NCBI RefSeq assembly: GCF_032854445.1
Contig: NC_088301.1
Coordinates: forward strand, 59,842,512-59,906,511
DNA length: 64,000 nt
Direction of reading: 5' to 3'
Origin: Liolophura sinensis
Taxonomy: Eukaryota; Mollusca; Polyplacophora; Chitonida; Chitonidae
Both the position numbers and the translations under genes were made by a program. This document shows, piece after piece, positions 24,242 to 39,200 of the stretch. Positions within the stretch are counted from its first letter, which is position 1. Every line of letters begins with the position of its first letter. A model generated the notes under the pieces. It did not search any database. It was not told where the DNA came from and saw only the letters and a list, made by a program, of their open reading frames with translations.

Positions 24242-27200
24242 AAATATTGGTTGCACTTTAGTGAAGAGGTTTGGATCAAACTAAAAAATGTGTGTAAAAC
24301 AGTTGTGTGAGGTAAAGAAATAAATGTTTCTTTACAGTGAAACATAGTCAAGTTTTAATTGTGACTTTTGTTCATTAACAGGTAGCAGCTTTGCTCAGAA
24401 TCGTACACAAATTGGTGTGAGAGATAGTGGACAGCTGTGTCCATATCTTTGGAATCTCAGTGCAGATGTAGGGGACAATGGAACCTGCTTCCGGGCATTC
24501 TTCCAAGAGGCGGCCAATTGGTCGCAAGCATTAAGGATTTGCCGGCAACATGATGGGTTCCTTCTCAAAGCAACCAAGGACTTAAAATTTAAAATCCCAT
24601 CTGTTTTGAGTAATTTCGGTATGGATTAATCAATACTCTTGTTATAATACGAAATTTAATCTGCCATGTTTCATTTGCTCATAATATATGTATGCCCACT
24701 AACGAGGTATGTTTTATTTTGATCTAATCAGGATATTTAAACAGCATAGTGAAAATTAAAATGATAACAGCTTATATGTCATCCAGCTCCCTCACACTGA
24801 AGAATTAGGTCTGTCATAAAACACAACAAACCGATCACCATTACCTTTTTATTGTTTTGGCTGTTCAGTAGTTTTTTCAGCCTTTATTCCAATCCATGAC
24901 TGTGGTGACTTGTATTTAGTGATATTCGTTGGAATATGTAGACAGTTTTGTGAACCATGAAAAAAATAGTACTGATATCAGATTTCTATGGTTGGAATGG
25001 GTGATGTTAAAAGATTTTTTTCTATAAAAACTAGTGGCGGGTTGTGGTCCATTGGTTAGGTATTTTTCTTTTATTCACCAGGAGACATGAGATAAGATTT
25101 CAATCCTGGCCTTTGAAAAGGATTTGTGGTTTCCGTGCTGTCAATGGTGACGATAAGGTTTCCCTGCTGTCACTGAGCAGTGGACCATGGTGACGATAAG
25201 GGTTCCCTGTTGTCACTGAGTATTGGGCAATGGTGACAATAAGGTTTCCCTGCTATCACTGAGTTTTGGGCAATGGTGACAATAAGGTTTCCCTGCTGTC
25301 ACTGAGCAGAGGACCATGGTGACTATAAGGTTTCCCTGCCATCGCTGAGTATTGGGCAATGGTGACAATAAGGTTTCCCTGCTGTCACTGAATATTGGGC
25401 AATGGTGACAATAAGGTTTCCCTGCTGTCACTGAGCATTGGGCCATGCTGACGATAAGGTTTCCCTGCTGTCATTGAGCATTGGGCCATAGTGACAATAA
25501 GGTTTCCCTGCTGTCATTGAGCATTGGGCCATGGTGACGATAAGGTTTCCCTGCTGTCATTGAGCATTGGGCCATGGTGGCGATAAGGTTTCCCTGCTGT
25601 CATTGAGCATTGGACCATAGTGACGATAAGGTTTCCCTGCTGTCATTGAGCATTGGGCCATGGTGACGATAAGGTTTCCTTGCTGTCACTGAGTATTGGG
25701 CCATGGTGACAATAAGCAGTCATTGAGGCAGGCGTGACTGTTTGTGCATACTTATGATATGCTAAGATTGCCTGACAGATGACCAAGTCCATAGAATAAA
25801 TTTGGGGAATTTGGAGAGTATTCATTAAATGGAATGCATCATTTGTTTCAGAACTTGAGTATGTGTGGACAGGACTCCACATCCATCCTCGCACAGGTAA
25901 ACTGATATGGGATGAGATTGAGGAAAGGGTTCTTCAGTCATCAGACATTGAGGAATTTTCTGTTATGTAAGTACAAATATATGAATGAACCACGTCAAGC
26001 TGTGATAATGTAAGAAATTTTTGTTATGATAATGTTCATTGGCCTACAGATTTAAGAAAAATATTGGAATTTTAGGGTGTGTCATACATGTAAGTTAGGT
26101 ACAATGAATATGAACTGTTCAGTTTGCACAAAGAAAAACTTTGGCAGATGGATGACATGGGTGGTTGGGACATGAAGCAGGTTTGAACCAAAGACTTGTG
26201 CTTATATCACTAGATTAAATCGGAATTAAATTTATGTCACAACTGGAATTGTTTGCAGGGTTCTTAACTCACACAGGGAACACATGTTTAGTTTCAGTTC
26301 ATACATTAGAATGGACACTGTACCCACCACTTTCATTTAACATGCACAAATGCAGCAATTCATTTTTAGAGTGCATTTAAAGTGCATTTTTAGAGGTAAT
26401 ATTAAATAAGTGTCACACAGTATTATTTTTGGTGCTGAAACTTACAATTGTGTTTGGCTAATTTCCCAAGAGCTAGGGAGACTTGGTTAGCAATGCAGCC
26501 TGGTGTTTTAAAGGTGTGGTGAGATGTAGAGCTGAGAAGATTGGTTAGCAATGCAACGTCATGTTTTAAAAGTGTTGTGGGTCCAAGAGGTTAGGGGATG
26601 TGGTAAGCACTGCAGCCTCATGTTTTAAAAGTTTTGTGGGCCCTAGAGCTGAGGGCAGTTAATAGTTAGCAATGGAGCGTCATGTGGGCTCTAGAGCTGG
26701 GGATTTTTGGATAGCAATATAACCTCACATTGTAAAGTGTGGTGGACCTGATAGCGGAGGGGATTTGGTAAGCAATGCAGCCTCGTTTTTAGAAGTGTGG
26801 TGGGCCCTAAAGTTAAAAGGGGATTTGATTAGCAATGCAACTTCATGTTTTAAAAGTGTGGTGGGCTCTAGAGCTGGGGATTTTTGGATAGCAATATAAC
26901 CTCACATTGTAAAGTGTGGCGGACCCGATAGCGGAGGAGATTTGGTAAGCAATGCAGCCTCATGTTTTAAAAGTGTGGTGGGCCCTAAAGTTAAGGGGAT
27001 TTGATTAGCAATGCAGCCTCATGTTTTAAAAGTGTGGTGGGCCCTAGAGCTGAGGGAATTTTTTTAGTTATACAGCTTTGTTTTTAGAAGTTTTGTGAGC
27101 CCTAGAGCTGAGGGCAGTTAATAGTTAGCAATGGAGCGTCATGTTTTAAAGGTGTGGTGGGCCCTAAAGCTGAGGGCATTTAATTAGCAATGAAGCGTCA

Positions 27201-30200
27201 TGTTTTAAAAGTGTGGTTGCGCCCTAAAGCTCAGGGCACTTAATGGTTAGCAGTGAAGCCTCATGTTTTAAAGTGTGGTGGGCCCTAAAGCTGAGGGCAG
27301 TTAATAGTTCACAATGGAGCCTCATGATTTAAAAGTGTGGTGGGCCCTAAAACTAGGCGAATTTTTTTTTTAGTAATGCAGCATCGTTTTTAAAAGTGTG
27401 GGGGGCTCTAGAGCTGAGGGCATTTAATAGTTAGCAATGGAGTCTCATGTTTAAAAAGTGTGGTGGGCCCAAAAGCTGAGGGCATTTAATAGTTAGCAGT
27501 GGAGCCCCATGTTTTAAAAGTGTGGTGGGCCCTAAAGCTGAGGGCATTTAATAGTTAGCAGTGGAGTGTCATGTTTTAAAAGTGTGGTGGGCCCTAAAGC
27601 TGAGGGCATTTAATAGTTAGCAGTGGAACCTCATGTTTTAAAAGTGTGGTGGGCCCTAAAGCTGAGGGCATTTAATAGTTAGCAGTGGAACCTCATGTTT
27701 TAAAAGTGTGGTGGGCCCTAATGCTGAGGGCATTTAATAGCTAGCAGTGGAACCTCATGATTTAAAAGTGTGGTGGGCCCTAAAGCTGAACACTGTCAAA
27801 CAAATAAAAACATTCTGATTGATGTAACACAAATGATATAAATAAATCCCAGAGAAACCCTGGAGACAAATGATAAAAATGCTAGTGCTTTTGATTTTCA
27901 GGAACATGATGAGTTGGTCAAGCGGACAGCCAAACATGACCAGTGGAAGATGTGTGCTTGCCAATGTGAAGAATGATCAGTTTCGCACAGTCCAATTTTC
28001 ACTACACAATTGCTCCGACAAGCGCCCATTCATTTGCCAAAGAGAACCGATTTTGCCTAAAGTTGAAACAGGTAAAGTAAAACAGGTAAAGTAAAATAGG
28101 TAAAGTAAAATAAGAAGTACCTACCCATATACAAATCTTTATTTTCTGAGAGTGCATTAATTTATTTACAAAAACGAAATGGTCTTCCTGTTTTAGGAAA
28201 AAGTTCTTCCTAGAGGATCTGGGCCTCCTTGGCTCAGTTGGTTTGTGTGCTAGCGCAGCGTAATGACCTTGGAGCCTCTCAGCAACCTGCGGATGGCCTT
28301 GGGTTTCCCCCGGCCTCTGCCCGGTTTTCTTCCACCATAATGCTAGCCGCCGTCAAATAAGTAAAATATTCTTGAGTATGGCGTAAAACACCAATCAAAT
28401 AAATAAATAAATAAATCCTAGAGGGCCTGTACAAAATAAGTTCATGCAAATGGCAGTTAATAAGAATGTTAAGGAGCATCATTTAGACTGCTATAGAAAG
28501 CACCAGACAATATCTGAACAACAATAAATCAGGAGCTTCCGTGGCCCAGAGGCTGAGCACAATGACCCAGGAGCTTCCATGGCTCAGTGGCCGAGCACAG
28601 TAACCCAGGAGCCTCCATGGCCCAGTGGCCGAGCACACTGACACCAGTGGCTGAGCAGAGTGACCCAGGAGCTTCCGTGGCCCAGTGGCTGAGCACAATG
28701 ACCCAGGAGCCTCCGTGGCCCAGTGGCTGAGCACAATAACCCAGGAGCCTCCATGGCCCAGTGGCTGAGCACAATAGCCCAGGAGCCTCCATGGCCCAGT
28801 GGCCAAACACAATGACCCAGGAGCTTCCGTGGCCCAGTGGCTGAGCACAATAATCCAGGAGCCTCCATGGCCCAGTGGCCGGGCACAATAACCCAGGAGC
28901 CTCCAGTGTCACTAACTCAGGAGCATGTCATCAATGTGATAAATTTGAGTTCAAGTCAAACTTATGCTGGCTTTTTCTCTGGCCATAAGAGAAAAGGCCT
29001 GCCTGTAAGCTGCGGAGTATTACCCAGATTTTGCAGGGTTTCCTGTCACCTACAATTGTCTTAATTTGTGATAATTTACTGTAAGGACATATTGTTTTGA
29101 GTTATTTTATCATGTTTTTGATATACCATATTAAAATGTTTAAAATGCAGCCAACCTGGATAATCCATGTGCTTAATTCATCAGCATGACTGCCATCCAT
29201 TTGTTCTATCTCCATATGTCTTGTTGTCCAGGTCACCCATGCTCTGAAGGGTGGTATGGTGGAACATACTTGGACAAGTGTTACAGCATTAGTTTACAGC
29301 GATTGACACATTCAATGGCAGAGAAAAATTGCAGCCGGATTAGGAACGCTGGGAACCTAGGCACACTTGTCTCTCCATCATCAGTCCTTGTAGAAGCTTA
29401 CATCAGGAACATGATTAAGCCGGGCCCGGGTAAGTTTGCGTTCTGGTTTTACCATGTCGAGGTGCCTTTGTGGTTTTGGTGCTGTCCAAATTTGCCTTTC
29501 ATACCTCCTTGGGAAGGCAACCAGATTTGCACTGGTCTATGGATGGAATCATGTTAATGTTAGGGTTTCTGTGTGTTTGTGTGTGAAAAAGTAGTTATGG
29601 TATGTAAGGACTTTTTTGCTGTTTTTACGGAAGTTAAGCCACAGTGGAATTTAGTAATTTTTCTTGTATGTGAATGTTACTTTGCATGCATTGATTTAAA
29701 CTTCCAAATACCCAGTGTAAAATTGTGGGTTGGAGGAGAGCATGCAAGGAGAACAGCTGGTACAGTCTTTAGTTGAATTGTGTTGTACTCCATTTTGGTG
29801 CTTTGTATAATAGAGTTAATACCTGTAGACAAGAACAAACATTCAAATCTCAGACAAATATCAATACATATGCTTTAGCATGCATCTTCATCACCTTGCT
29901 TTTTTTAAAATTAATTTTGTCCTTAATAATAAATAGGCAGCATCAGAGCTTTTTGGAAAATCCAATTGAATTTTTGCTGTTAATGTATTGTAACATATTA
30001 ACCCAAATACTCAACTGTCACAAAATATCAGCTTCCTCTGTGAACGTGTTACCATTCATAATTGGTAAGTTCTTCAGATTTATAACATAGTTCATTTTCA
30101 AACTTTAGAATCAGATTAACAGTATTATAGTACACATACAAGTCTAATATTTATTGAAAGGCAATAATTTGAGCTATTCTTGTTAAGCGCAGGAAATTCC

Positions 30201-33200
30201 ATTTGATTTTAGAATAAGGATTTTTTTTTTACCAAAATCTCTGGTATAACCTCTTTAATGGTATATTCCACCTTTGTTTGTACCATGCATTGACAGTATT
30301 TTTCTTTGAGAGATCTTTTCTTCAGGTAAATTTTGAACAGTTGGAATAGAAACAAATTTCTCAAGTGTGGTTCTATGAAGCAGAGTATATAGGCCAGAAT
30401 TAGGGCTGATGAGTTCTGCAATTCTTGAGACAGTAAATTTTTGCAGCTGAATGTTGCAAAACAGTAACGTATAAATAAATATTATAAGCACTGTATTTTT
30501 TTTATCCTTATATATTTTATATACCAGCATTTATTGGCTGTTCATGTACCAGCAGTGTTTGCTGCCTTATCATCCCTCAAGATGCTTTAATATAACCAAA
30601 ATATAGAAATGATAAAGCTGCACCAAGTCCCGACATCAAATAGTCTACTGTAAACATTCATTGGGAACCACAGTCCCAATACCCAAGTCATGTCTGAATT
30701 TTATTAAGGATTATGGCAAGAGAATCTTTGAGGACTGTATTGCATATGAAAACAATTCATTTTTTATCTGTTAATATGACTAAAGCTCTAACACTGTTCC
30801 AGACTGTGACAAAACAGTTTAATAGTATATCTTAACATTTGTGTTACAAATTATGGCATACACTTCTGAATTTTAAAATACATTTATATAGGTATTTTAT
30901 GCTGAAACTAACAAGTTCAACTCTAGCTTCTAGGTATATTTTTATTAGAACAAATACTTCTGTTTTATTAAAAACCTTTTAATTGTACTGTTTTTCCAAG
31001 TTGTTTGATACCAAAGTTGACAGAAACTCTATCAATACATATATCAGATGGGCATAAAAAAATGGGCCGTACTTTCAAGCTGCATTACTCCATTATCCTT
31101 TGTTCAAACCCTTACAAACTTTAGACTGTCAAATGGCATGATTTTGTTACTATACTGACCAATTTTTATTGTCATAGCTTGAGTAGTCTGTACACAGGGT
31201 TGAAATGAAAACATAGCCTCAAAAACACATGTTCCGGTGACCCACACTTGTCAGGTGTCATGAGTAGAGCGCGCTGCACCTGTGTGACTTGCATCAATCA
31301 AGCGTAGTCTGGAAAATTGTCTGGCTCTAGAAACCCTTCTGCCAGATAGGCACAAGTTTTGCTGAATCAAGATGGTTTTCTCTGCAGCAGACAAGGAATT
31401 GATCACCTTTTCAACTCTTCGACTTGTTTTTGATTTTGATCCCATGAACAGAAATCTTAAAGGATGAAATAGAAATTTGGTCTGTATACTTAGGACATAA
31501 TGGCTTTTGAATGTGTAAATTTTTAGAAGCTGACATAAGAGGGTTTCAAAGATAGAGTTTCAAAGTAGGACCCATTTTTATGCCCAGCTGTTATATGTAT
31601 GTCAAAATGATCGAGGAGTTAATTGTATGTGTTTGTCGTTATTTTTGAATTTGTATTTCAGGAGCAGAAACAGGCTTCTGGACTGGTCTGAAATACAATA
31701 CTTCCGCTCGGGATTACTTCTGGGAAGATGGAACACGAGTCAATAATAATATGATGTCCCCAAATTCATTAAATTGGACCGAGGGCAAAAATTGTGGGAT
31801 TATTTACTTAGACTCAGCACAGGGCCAGTCTTCATTGCGTTGGAAGTGGGAAGATTGTAATCAAGAAGCATACCAAATTTGTGAACTTCCCAAAACAAAA
31901 AGTATTTTAGTTTATTTTTCCTACATTTTTAAACACCGTCTAACTCTTCAAACATGTAACAGAATCCATATTAGTTGAATCTAAGTGTAAAGCTCATTCT
32001 AAGTTTATAAATTCTCAACAACAGAGTGTAAACTCAGTTCTTTAGTTACAAGGGCTATACATTGAATATGCAGAACAAATAACTCCAGATGTACAAACAA
32101 GGGGCATTTTGTTGATAAATGAAATGTACATGAAGACAAGATATGTGTAAACAAATTATTCATGAATATCAGAATCTGTTGACCTTTCAGAAAAGGGTTT
32201 GTATATGTCTGCTTTACCTTTTTGCTCTAAAAGGAAGCTACCAGGCCACACTTAAGCTGAAAACTGCCACAGGTGAAGTGTCTGGTGGTAAAAACAAATA
32301 TGGGGGAGACAGACCTGTGGAGGTGCCTAAAGGTCAACTGAACTTCATAATAACCAACCTCAGCCCTGAATCAAAAGCAGTTTTTCTTTGGAACTGGGAG
32401 GTAGTTTTCTCAAATCTGTCAATGGAATTACAAGGATATTACTTCTACAACACATGGGAGTTGCATCCATTGAAGAAAAAGACCACAAACCAGATACTCA
32501 TTGTCCATCCAGGTCAGTGTGCAGCAATACATTATATTCAGTTTATATCATCATGATGTTCATTCTAGTTATACATGGATATTTAGGGGTCAACGCTAGT
32601 TCCTAGCGGGACACCTCTTGAAATCGTTCGGATTATTAGGGGTCCACACAGGTAGTCCTGCAGCACCAAATTGTAGCCCAAGGCATGCTCTTTCTGTAAG
32701 GTGGGAGCAGATTTGTGCCACGATTAATAGTTTTCTTGCTAGAAGCATTTAAATGACGATAACGTTTTTTTTTTTTTTTTTAGAAATACATGTTGATTCT
32801 AAAATAATTATCCATGTTATATTTAACGCCGTGTTATCCATGGCTCCCTGTTGTTTTAAAAACATCAGTTCTTTGAGGTGGACATAAATGTAATTCTTGA
32901 GCATAAAATCCATGTGGTTGAAGTGTATTTATGGTAGACATATCTATATTTAGTGAACATTACATGCTTTTGGTGGATATAAGTGTATTTGTAGTGGACA
33001 TAGGTGTATTTCATGTAGCTGTGTCATGGACGTAGCTATATTTCATGAAAATTGCATCCTACTGTTGGATATGTGTGGTGGACATGGTTGAACATTACAT
33101 CCTTATGATGGATATAGGTGTATTTGTGGTGGCCATAGGTGTATTTCGTGAACATTGCTCCTTCATGGGAAGTGTATGAGTGTATGGTGGTGCAGTACAT

Positions 33201-36200
33201 CATTTCAGTGACCATGTATATTTTATCTTGTTTCAGATTACCTGACTTTCAGATGCCGGCTGGATATTTCTAACCTCTTTACACTGATGGATCTCAGTGT
33301 GACTAAGTTTAACCTGTTTCAACACCCAGCTTCGTTAGATGGGTCATTTCAGGTCTTGGTTAACTCCTTGAGGAGATTGTCAGGAAGAGTACGTGAGATT
33401 GCGGGCTGGGAAACAGTAGAGTTGACCCTGAGACACTTCAGCTACCTAGGGTAAATTCTTATGTCCTACTTGTATCTTTGTGTCATTCCCATAATCGCAC
33501 AAAGGCTGAGGGAGGGAGTTTTTTTTTAGGTTTGAGCCTCACTTTGATGCTTTAGCAGACTATCTAAAAGCCTTCCTGACGTAATATTTCCACAACATAT
33601 GAATGAATATAACCAAACATGGCTTGAAGCTATGTAAAAAGGCTATAAGGAGCTTACAAACAGTACAAGTGTGTATATATGCGCATTCATCTGTTTGTTG
33701 TTTGACATTATAGCAATCAATATCCTCATCTGGTAGATGTCTCCTCAATTAGTATAGCAAAACAATCCACAACAGATGATGTACTTGTACCTCGGATACA
33801 CATCAACAAAACAGTCCACAAAATATAATGTACTTGTACCTCGGATACACCTCAGCAAAACAATCCACAAAATATGATATACTTGTACCTCGGATACACA
33901 TCAACAAAACAATCCACAACAGATGATATAGCTGTACCTCGGATACACCTCAGCAAAACAATCCACAACAGATGATATAGTTGTACCTCGGATACACCTC
34001 AGCAAAACAATCCACAACAGATGATGTACTTGTACCTTGTATACACCTCAGCAAAACAATCCACAACAGATGATATAGCTGTACCTCGGATACACCTCAG
34101 CTAAACAATCCACAACAGATGATGTACTTGTACCTTATATACACCTCGGCAAAACAATCCACAACAGATGATATAGTTGTACCTCGGATACACCTCAGCA
34201 GAACAATCCACAACAGATGATGTACTTGTACCTTGTATACACCTCAGCAAAACAATCCACAACAGATGATGTACCTCGGATACACCTCAGCAAAACAATC
34301 TGCAACAGATGATGTACTTGTAATTCGGATACACCTCAGCAAAACAATCCACAAAATATGATATACTTGTACCTCGGATACACCTCAGCAATACAATCCA
34401 TAATGGATGATATACTTTTACCTCGGATAGACCTCAGCAAAACAGTCCACAATGGATGATGTTGTCTATGTCGTCAAACTCATTCATCCAACTTGTTTCT
34501 TATTACCCAATTTCCCCACACAGCACATCCACTATCATTTCGTCACCCAATTTCTCCACACAACACATCCATTGTCATTTCATCACCCAACTTCCCCACA
34601 CAACACAACAACTGTCATTTGATCACCCATTTTCCCCACACAACACAACCACTGTCAGTTCATCACCCGACTTCCCCACACAATGTATCCACTGTCATTT
34701 CATCACCCAACTTCCCCACATAACACATCCACTGTCATTTCATCACCAACTTCCTCACACAACACATCCACTATCATTTCATCACCAAACTTCCCCACAC
34801 GACACCATCCACTATCATTTCATCACCAAACTTCCCCACACAACACATCCACTATCATTTCATCACCCAACTTCCCCACACAACACATCCACTGTCATTT
34901 CATCACCAAACTTCCCCACACAACACATGCACTGTCATTTCATCACCCAACTTCCCCACACAACACATCCACTGTCATTTCATCACCAAACTTCCCCACA
35001 CAACACATCCACTATCATTTCATCACCCAACTTCCCCACACAACACATCCACCATCATATCATCACCAAACTTCCCCACACGACACCATCCACTGTCATT
35101 TCATCACCAAACTTCCCCACACAACACATCCACTGTCATTTCATCACCCGACTTCCCCACACAACACAACAACTGTCATTTCATCACCCAACTTCCCCAC
35201 ACAACACAACAACTGTCATTTCATCACCCAACTTCCCCACACAACACAACCACTGTCATTTCATTCATACACACCTGAGGTTTTGAAAATGAAGGCCTTA
35301 CCTGTATAAAGCAGTGATTCACATTTGCTTGCCATGTTATGTGAGAAAGCTGAGTCCGTGTAAACTTTATGTATATGGAATATTAGGATGTGATTGACCT
35401 AAATGTTTTACATTTGTATTTTAGACCAAACAGGACACATCTAATGGCGCATTTTAATGCCACTGTGAAACTTCGGTCTAACACAGCTGACCGATTAGAG
35501 GCTGCAGTATTGAGGATTTTACAAGAGCAATGAAGACCGCTATTAGAGAGGAAGCCAATGGAATGGAGCTAAGGAATGGGGATGTTAACAAAGTTTTGGA
35601 CTCCCTGGAAGTTCTACCTACCCGTAAGAATCTCAACATTATACTTGCAGTGGAATATACAAGCAGCATATACTGTGGTATTGTGAGTACATAGATGCCA
35701 TATAAAGCGTACTGAATATGGTGGTGTACAGGTATCCAGTAGGCCTATGTTAGTTGTTCCAGTGAACATTTGAGCTGTGAGGTGGAGTGCATGAGGATGG
35801 GTTATTTTTGCACTGTTTTGGTTGCAAGTCAAGTAGTTATTGTTTCCTCTCGCCACAGTTCTGTCCACTGTCTTCTAGGTTAGAGGTACATGTATACCTT
35901 GAGGGTTGCACTTTTCAACATTGTGCTGAAACTTGAAACATCGCATTTCAGGAATTAATTCACAAGTTATTGCTGTAGAAAGAGGGAATCTGGAAAATGG
36001 AGAGTTTATCAACTCCTCCTACAATGTTTAACAGATTTTACATGATGAAAATATTGTTTCCTGCTATGGGTGTCTAGCGGCAATTTTATAGTCAGGAAGG
36101 TGGACAAGGATATTATTACAAACATTTTTTAACCTCATCCACCTTACAGACCGACCATAAATCTGCTGCCAGACACACATGGCAGGAAACATTTCACTTC

Positions 36201-39200
36201 TATAACCCTCCCCAAAACATTTACTGCAGGTATAATCAAATATAAAGAACTCCAGTCATGTAAACACTTTCACACCCATACGATGTAGCATTGGAAGATC
36301 CCAGCAAAATTATTCCGAATAGCACGTGACTGCAATGTCATACACATCAAACCATTGTTTCTAGACAAAGGGGTACAGTTCAAACAAGTATCAAACTAAT
36401 GGCAAATGTGGCTGTTGAAAATAGTTTGTGAAGTGTTTTGAACAATGAAACATTCATTGGTAGTGGTCTGCTTGTAATCTTCAACAATGACATATTTCTC
36501 ACCATGGAATGAACACTGCTGCCAAGTGTTGTTTATCGGAAATGAAATACAGAGTTGCAAATCATTCGCCATATACTGATTACATCAGTTTAACCTTTCT
36601 GTGATGTCTTGAAGTGACTCTAGCTACGATCGAAGAGGGAATGAGTCATTTTTCTGTTTCACCTGGCATGTTTATCTATCCATTCATTTATGTCAGCAAA
36701 AACAACATCCCATTTTATAATAGACTCATCTGTTCTGTTTACATCATTGGCCAAGTGTTTTTGCATGCGCACCAGAGTGGACAGTAGTAAAACATGAGAT
36801 TTATAGTCTCTGATCGTCTTCCTTATATGTAATTACGAAAATAGTTGAGGGCTATAGAATGGGCTGTTTTCCAAGGTCAGTATAAGAAAAGACTTGCTGC
36901 ATAGAGAGTAAAACCAGAGCAGCCACAACAGTGGGATAATTGGCAAATGCTGCATATTCCATTTTTAACAAAATTAAATGTCTTTTGTTCTGTTTTAGAT
37001 GTTAAGGCTTTATTTATTTGTTTATTTGATTGGGGTTTTACTCAAGAATATTTCACTCAAGTTGATGCAGCCAGCATTATGGTGGGAGGAAACCGGACAG
37101 ACCCCGGGGGAAACCCATGACCATCCACAGGTTGCTGAAAGACCTGTTATGGCTTTTGGTTTGAAGGATTGGCACTTTAGATTCCTCTACTTTCAATCCG
37201 GACTGCCCTTGTATTATTAAACATGTCATGTAGCCACATGAGAAAATGTTCTACATATGTGCTTGGTATTTGCTGCTTTTTATTTCAGGTAAATGTGTGG
37301 AACTAAGAGACAAGTCATCAGCAGGATTACCTTTTGGTCTACCAGGTGAAACCTACAGATCAGAAGAAACCTGTAAAGAATGTGAGTTGATTAGTGTCAC
37401 AAAAAATACCATACTAGTAATTGTTAATTGGTAACAAGATTACTAATTTTCGAATATCTACTGTTAGAAGTCCATTACCTAGAAGTATGCAACTTCCCTA
37501 TAGCTGGTCTCCATAGCACAGTACACATGTTATGTCATCTGTTGCCTCCTGGTGGAGAAATGTACCCACCTCTTGGGTGGAAATTGTGAACTGAATCATG
37601 GGAAATCTAATTGAAAAACGGTTGCTATTAGAACTGGCAACACCGAAACCCATTGACTATTTTTATATTTCCAAGCAACTCTAAAACTATTACTATCAAA
37701 GACATTGTTGTTCGTTCACAAAACTCTCCATTGTTGTAATTTTTCAAAGTCTATTTCAACACAACCGCGTTTCGATCACACCTTGCATCAGCCTTTTCTC
37801 AAACGTTAACTGCTCAGTAGAGCGAGAGAGAAAAAAAATACATGGCTGCACAGATACGTCATATACAGGCATGAGATTTGTCCTCTTTTTGGAGGAATTC
37901 CTCTTTATTTATACAAAAAATACATCAGATAAATGTTCAGAATTTAATTCAGAAATGCTGAAAATGTCAAAATTATGAGTATTATGTATAGTTTCCTTTT
38001 TTCATCCCAGTGTCCGTCTCATGCCTGCATATAATGTGTTAGAGATGGAAGAAAAGTGTAAAATGTCATGGAGACTAGCTATGGGGAAGTTGCATACGTC
38101 TAGGTAATGGACTTTTGCTACTGTATAAATTATGGGTAGGTTATTGTCATTATTATTTGATTATTTCAGTTTTACGCTGTAATCAAGAGTATTTTACTTA
38201 TATGATGGCATCCAGCCATTATGGCAGGAGGAAACTGTGCAGAGTCTGTGGGAACCCCATGACCAGTCGCAGGTTGCTGCCAGATCTTCCCATGTGAGGC
38301 TGGAGAGGAACCTAGACAGAGGCCGGGTGAACCCCACTACCATCCGCAGGTTGCTGCCAGACCTTCCCATGTGTGGATGGAGAGAAAGCCAGACATACCC
38401 CGTGGTAGTCCCACAAACATACGCCGGCTGCTGGCACACACGTGTTAGTGTATGTTAATTTTGTTGATGTTTTGTCTCAAAACTCAAATGATTGAGTTGA
38501 GTTACCTTGTACTTTGAGTTATATATTGATTTATGTATTTACAGCTGGCGAACCCGTGTTGGTTGCTCATTGCTCTGGTGATTTTTATGATGGATTAAAG
38601 TGGGTTATCATCAACCAGACAAAGTGTGACAGCACTAAGCAACCTTTAAGTCTGGATGATCTTGAAAAGGTAAGTCCTCACCAACCGGCCAGACTGGGGT
38701 ATTCTTGTGAATACCATTTTGAAAACGAGGCACCAACATTCATAAAGAAGAACTTACTTTGGGGATATATTTTGAGCACCTTTTATTATTTATTTGTATA
38801 TATGTGTATATAAATAAAAATAAAGCTTGGAAATTATTTTATTAATTTTTGAGAAATCTGGACTAACATATTTAAATCTGAGGAGGACCTATTTTCTTGA
38901 TCACAATACCTTGAAAAAGTGGACAATCATAAAAAAATCACACTCAGACAAAATGGAAAGGTGAACATTCAGTTTTCACTGAAACACAAAGTGAAATTGG
39001 TGTTGCCGAAAGCTAATTTTTCAGGATTTTCCTCAAAGAAAATGGTGATTGATCATTGTGTCTCAGTAAACTAGCACTGAGGTAACAAATGCCTTAAACT
39101 GATTTTATGTGGTTATTCTTATTGCTTTACAGACAGAAGTAAACTCTGATACAGCTTTTGACATCGCTGACTCGCTCGCAAACATTTCCCGAAATACAGA

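Noticed and set aside
31251-31445. 64-codon frame as a transposase fragment
   Set aside because: It lies inside the inverted-repeat element but shows no recognisable catalytic or DNA-binding motif.
34456-35309. 276- and 208-codon His/Pro/Ser-rich frames
   Set aside because: Produced by a 40-bp minisatellite inside a receptor intron.
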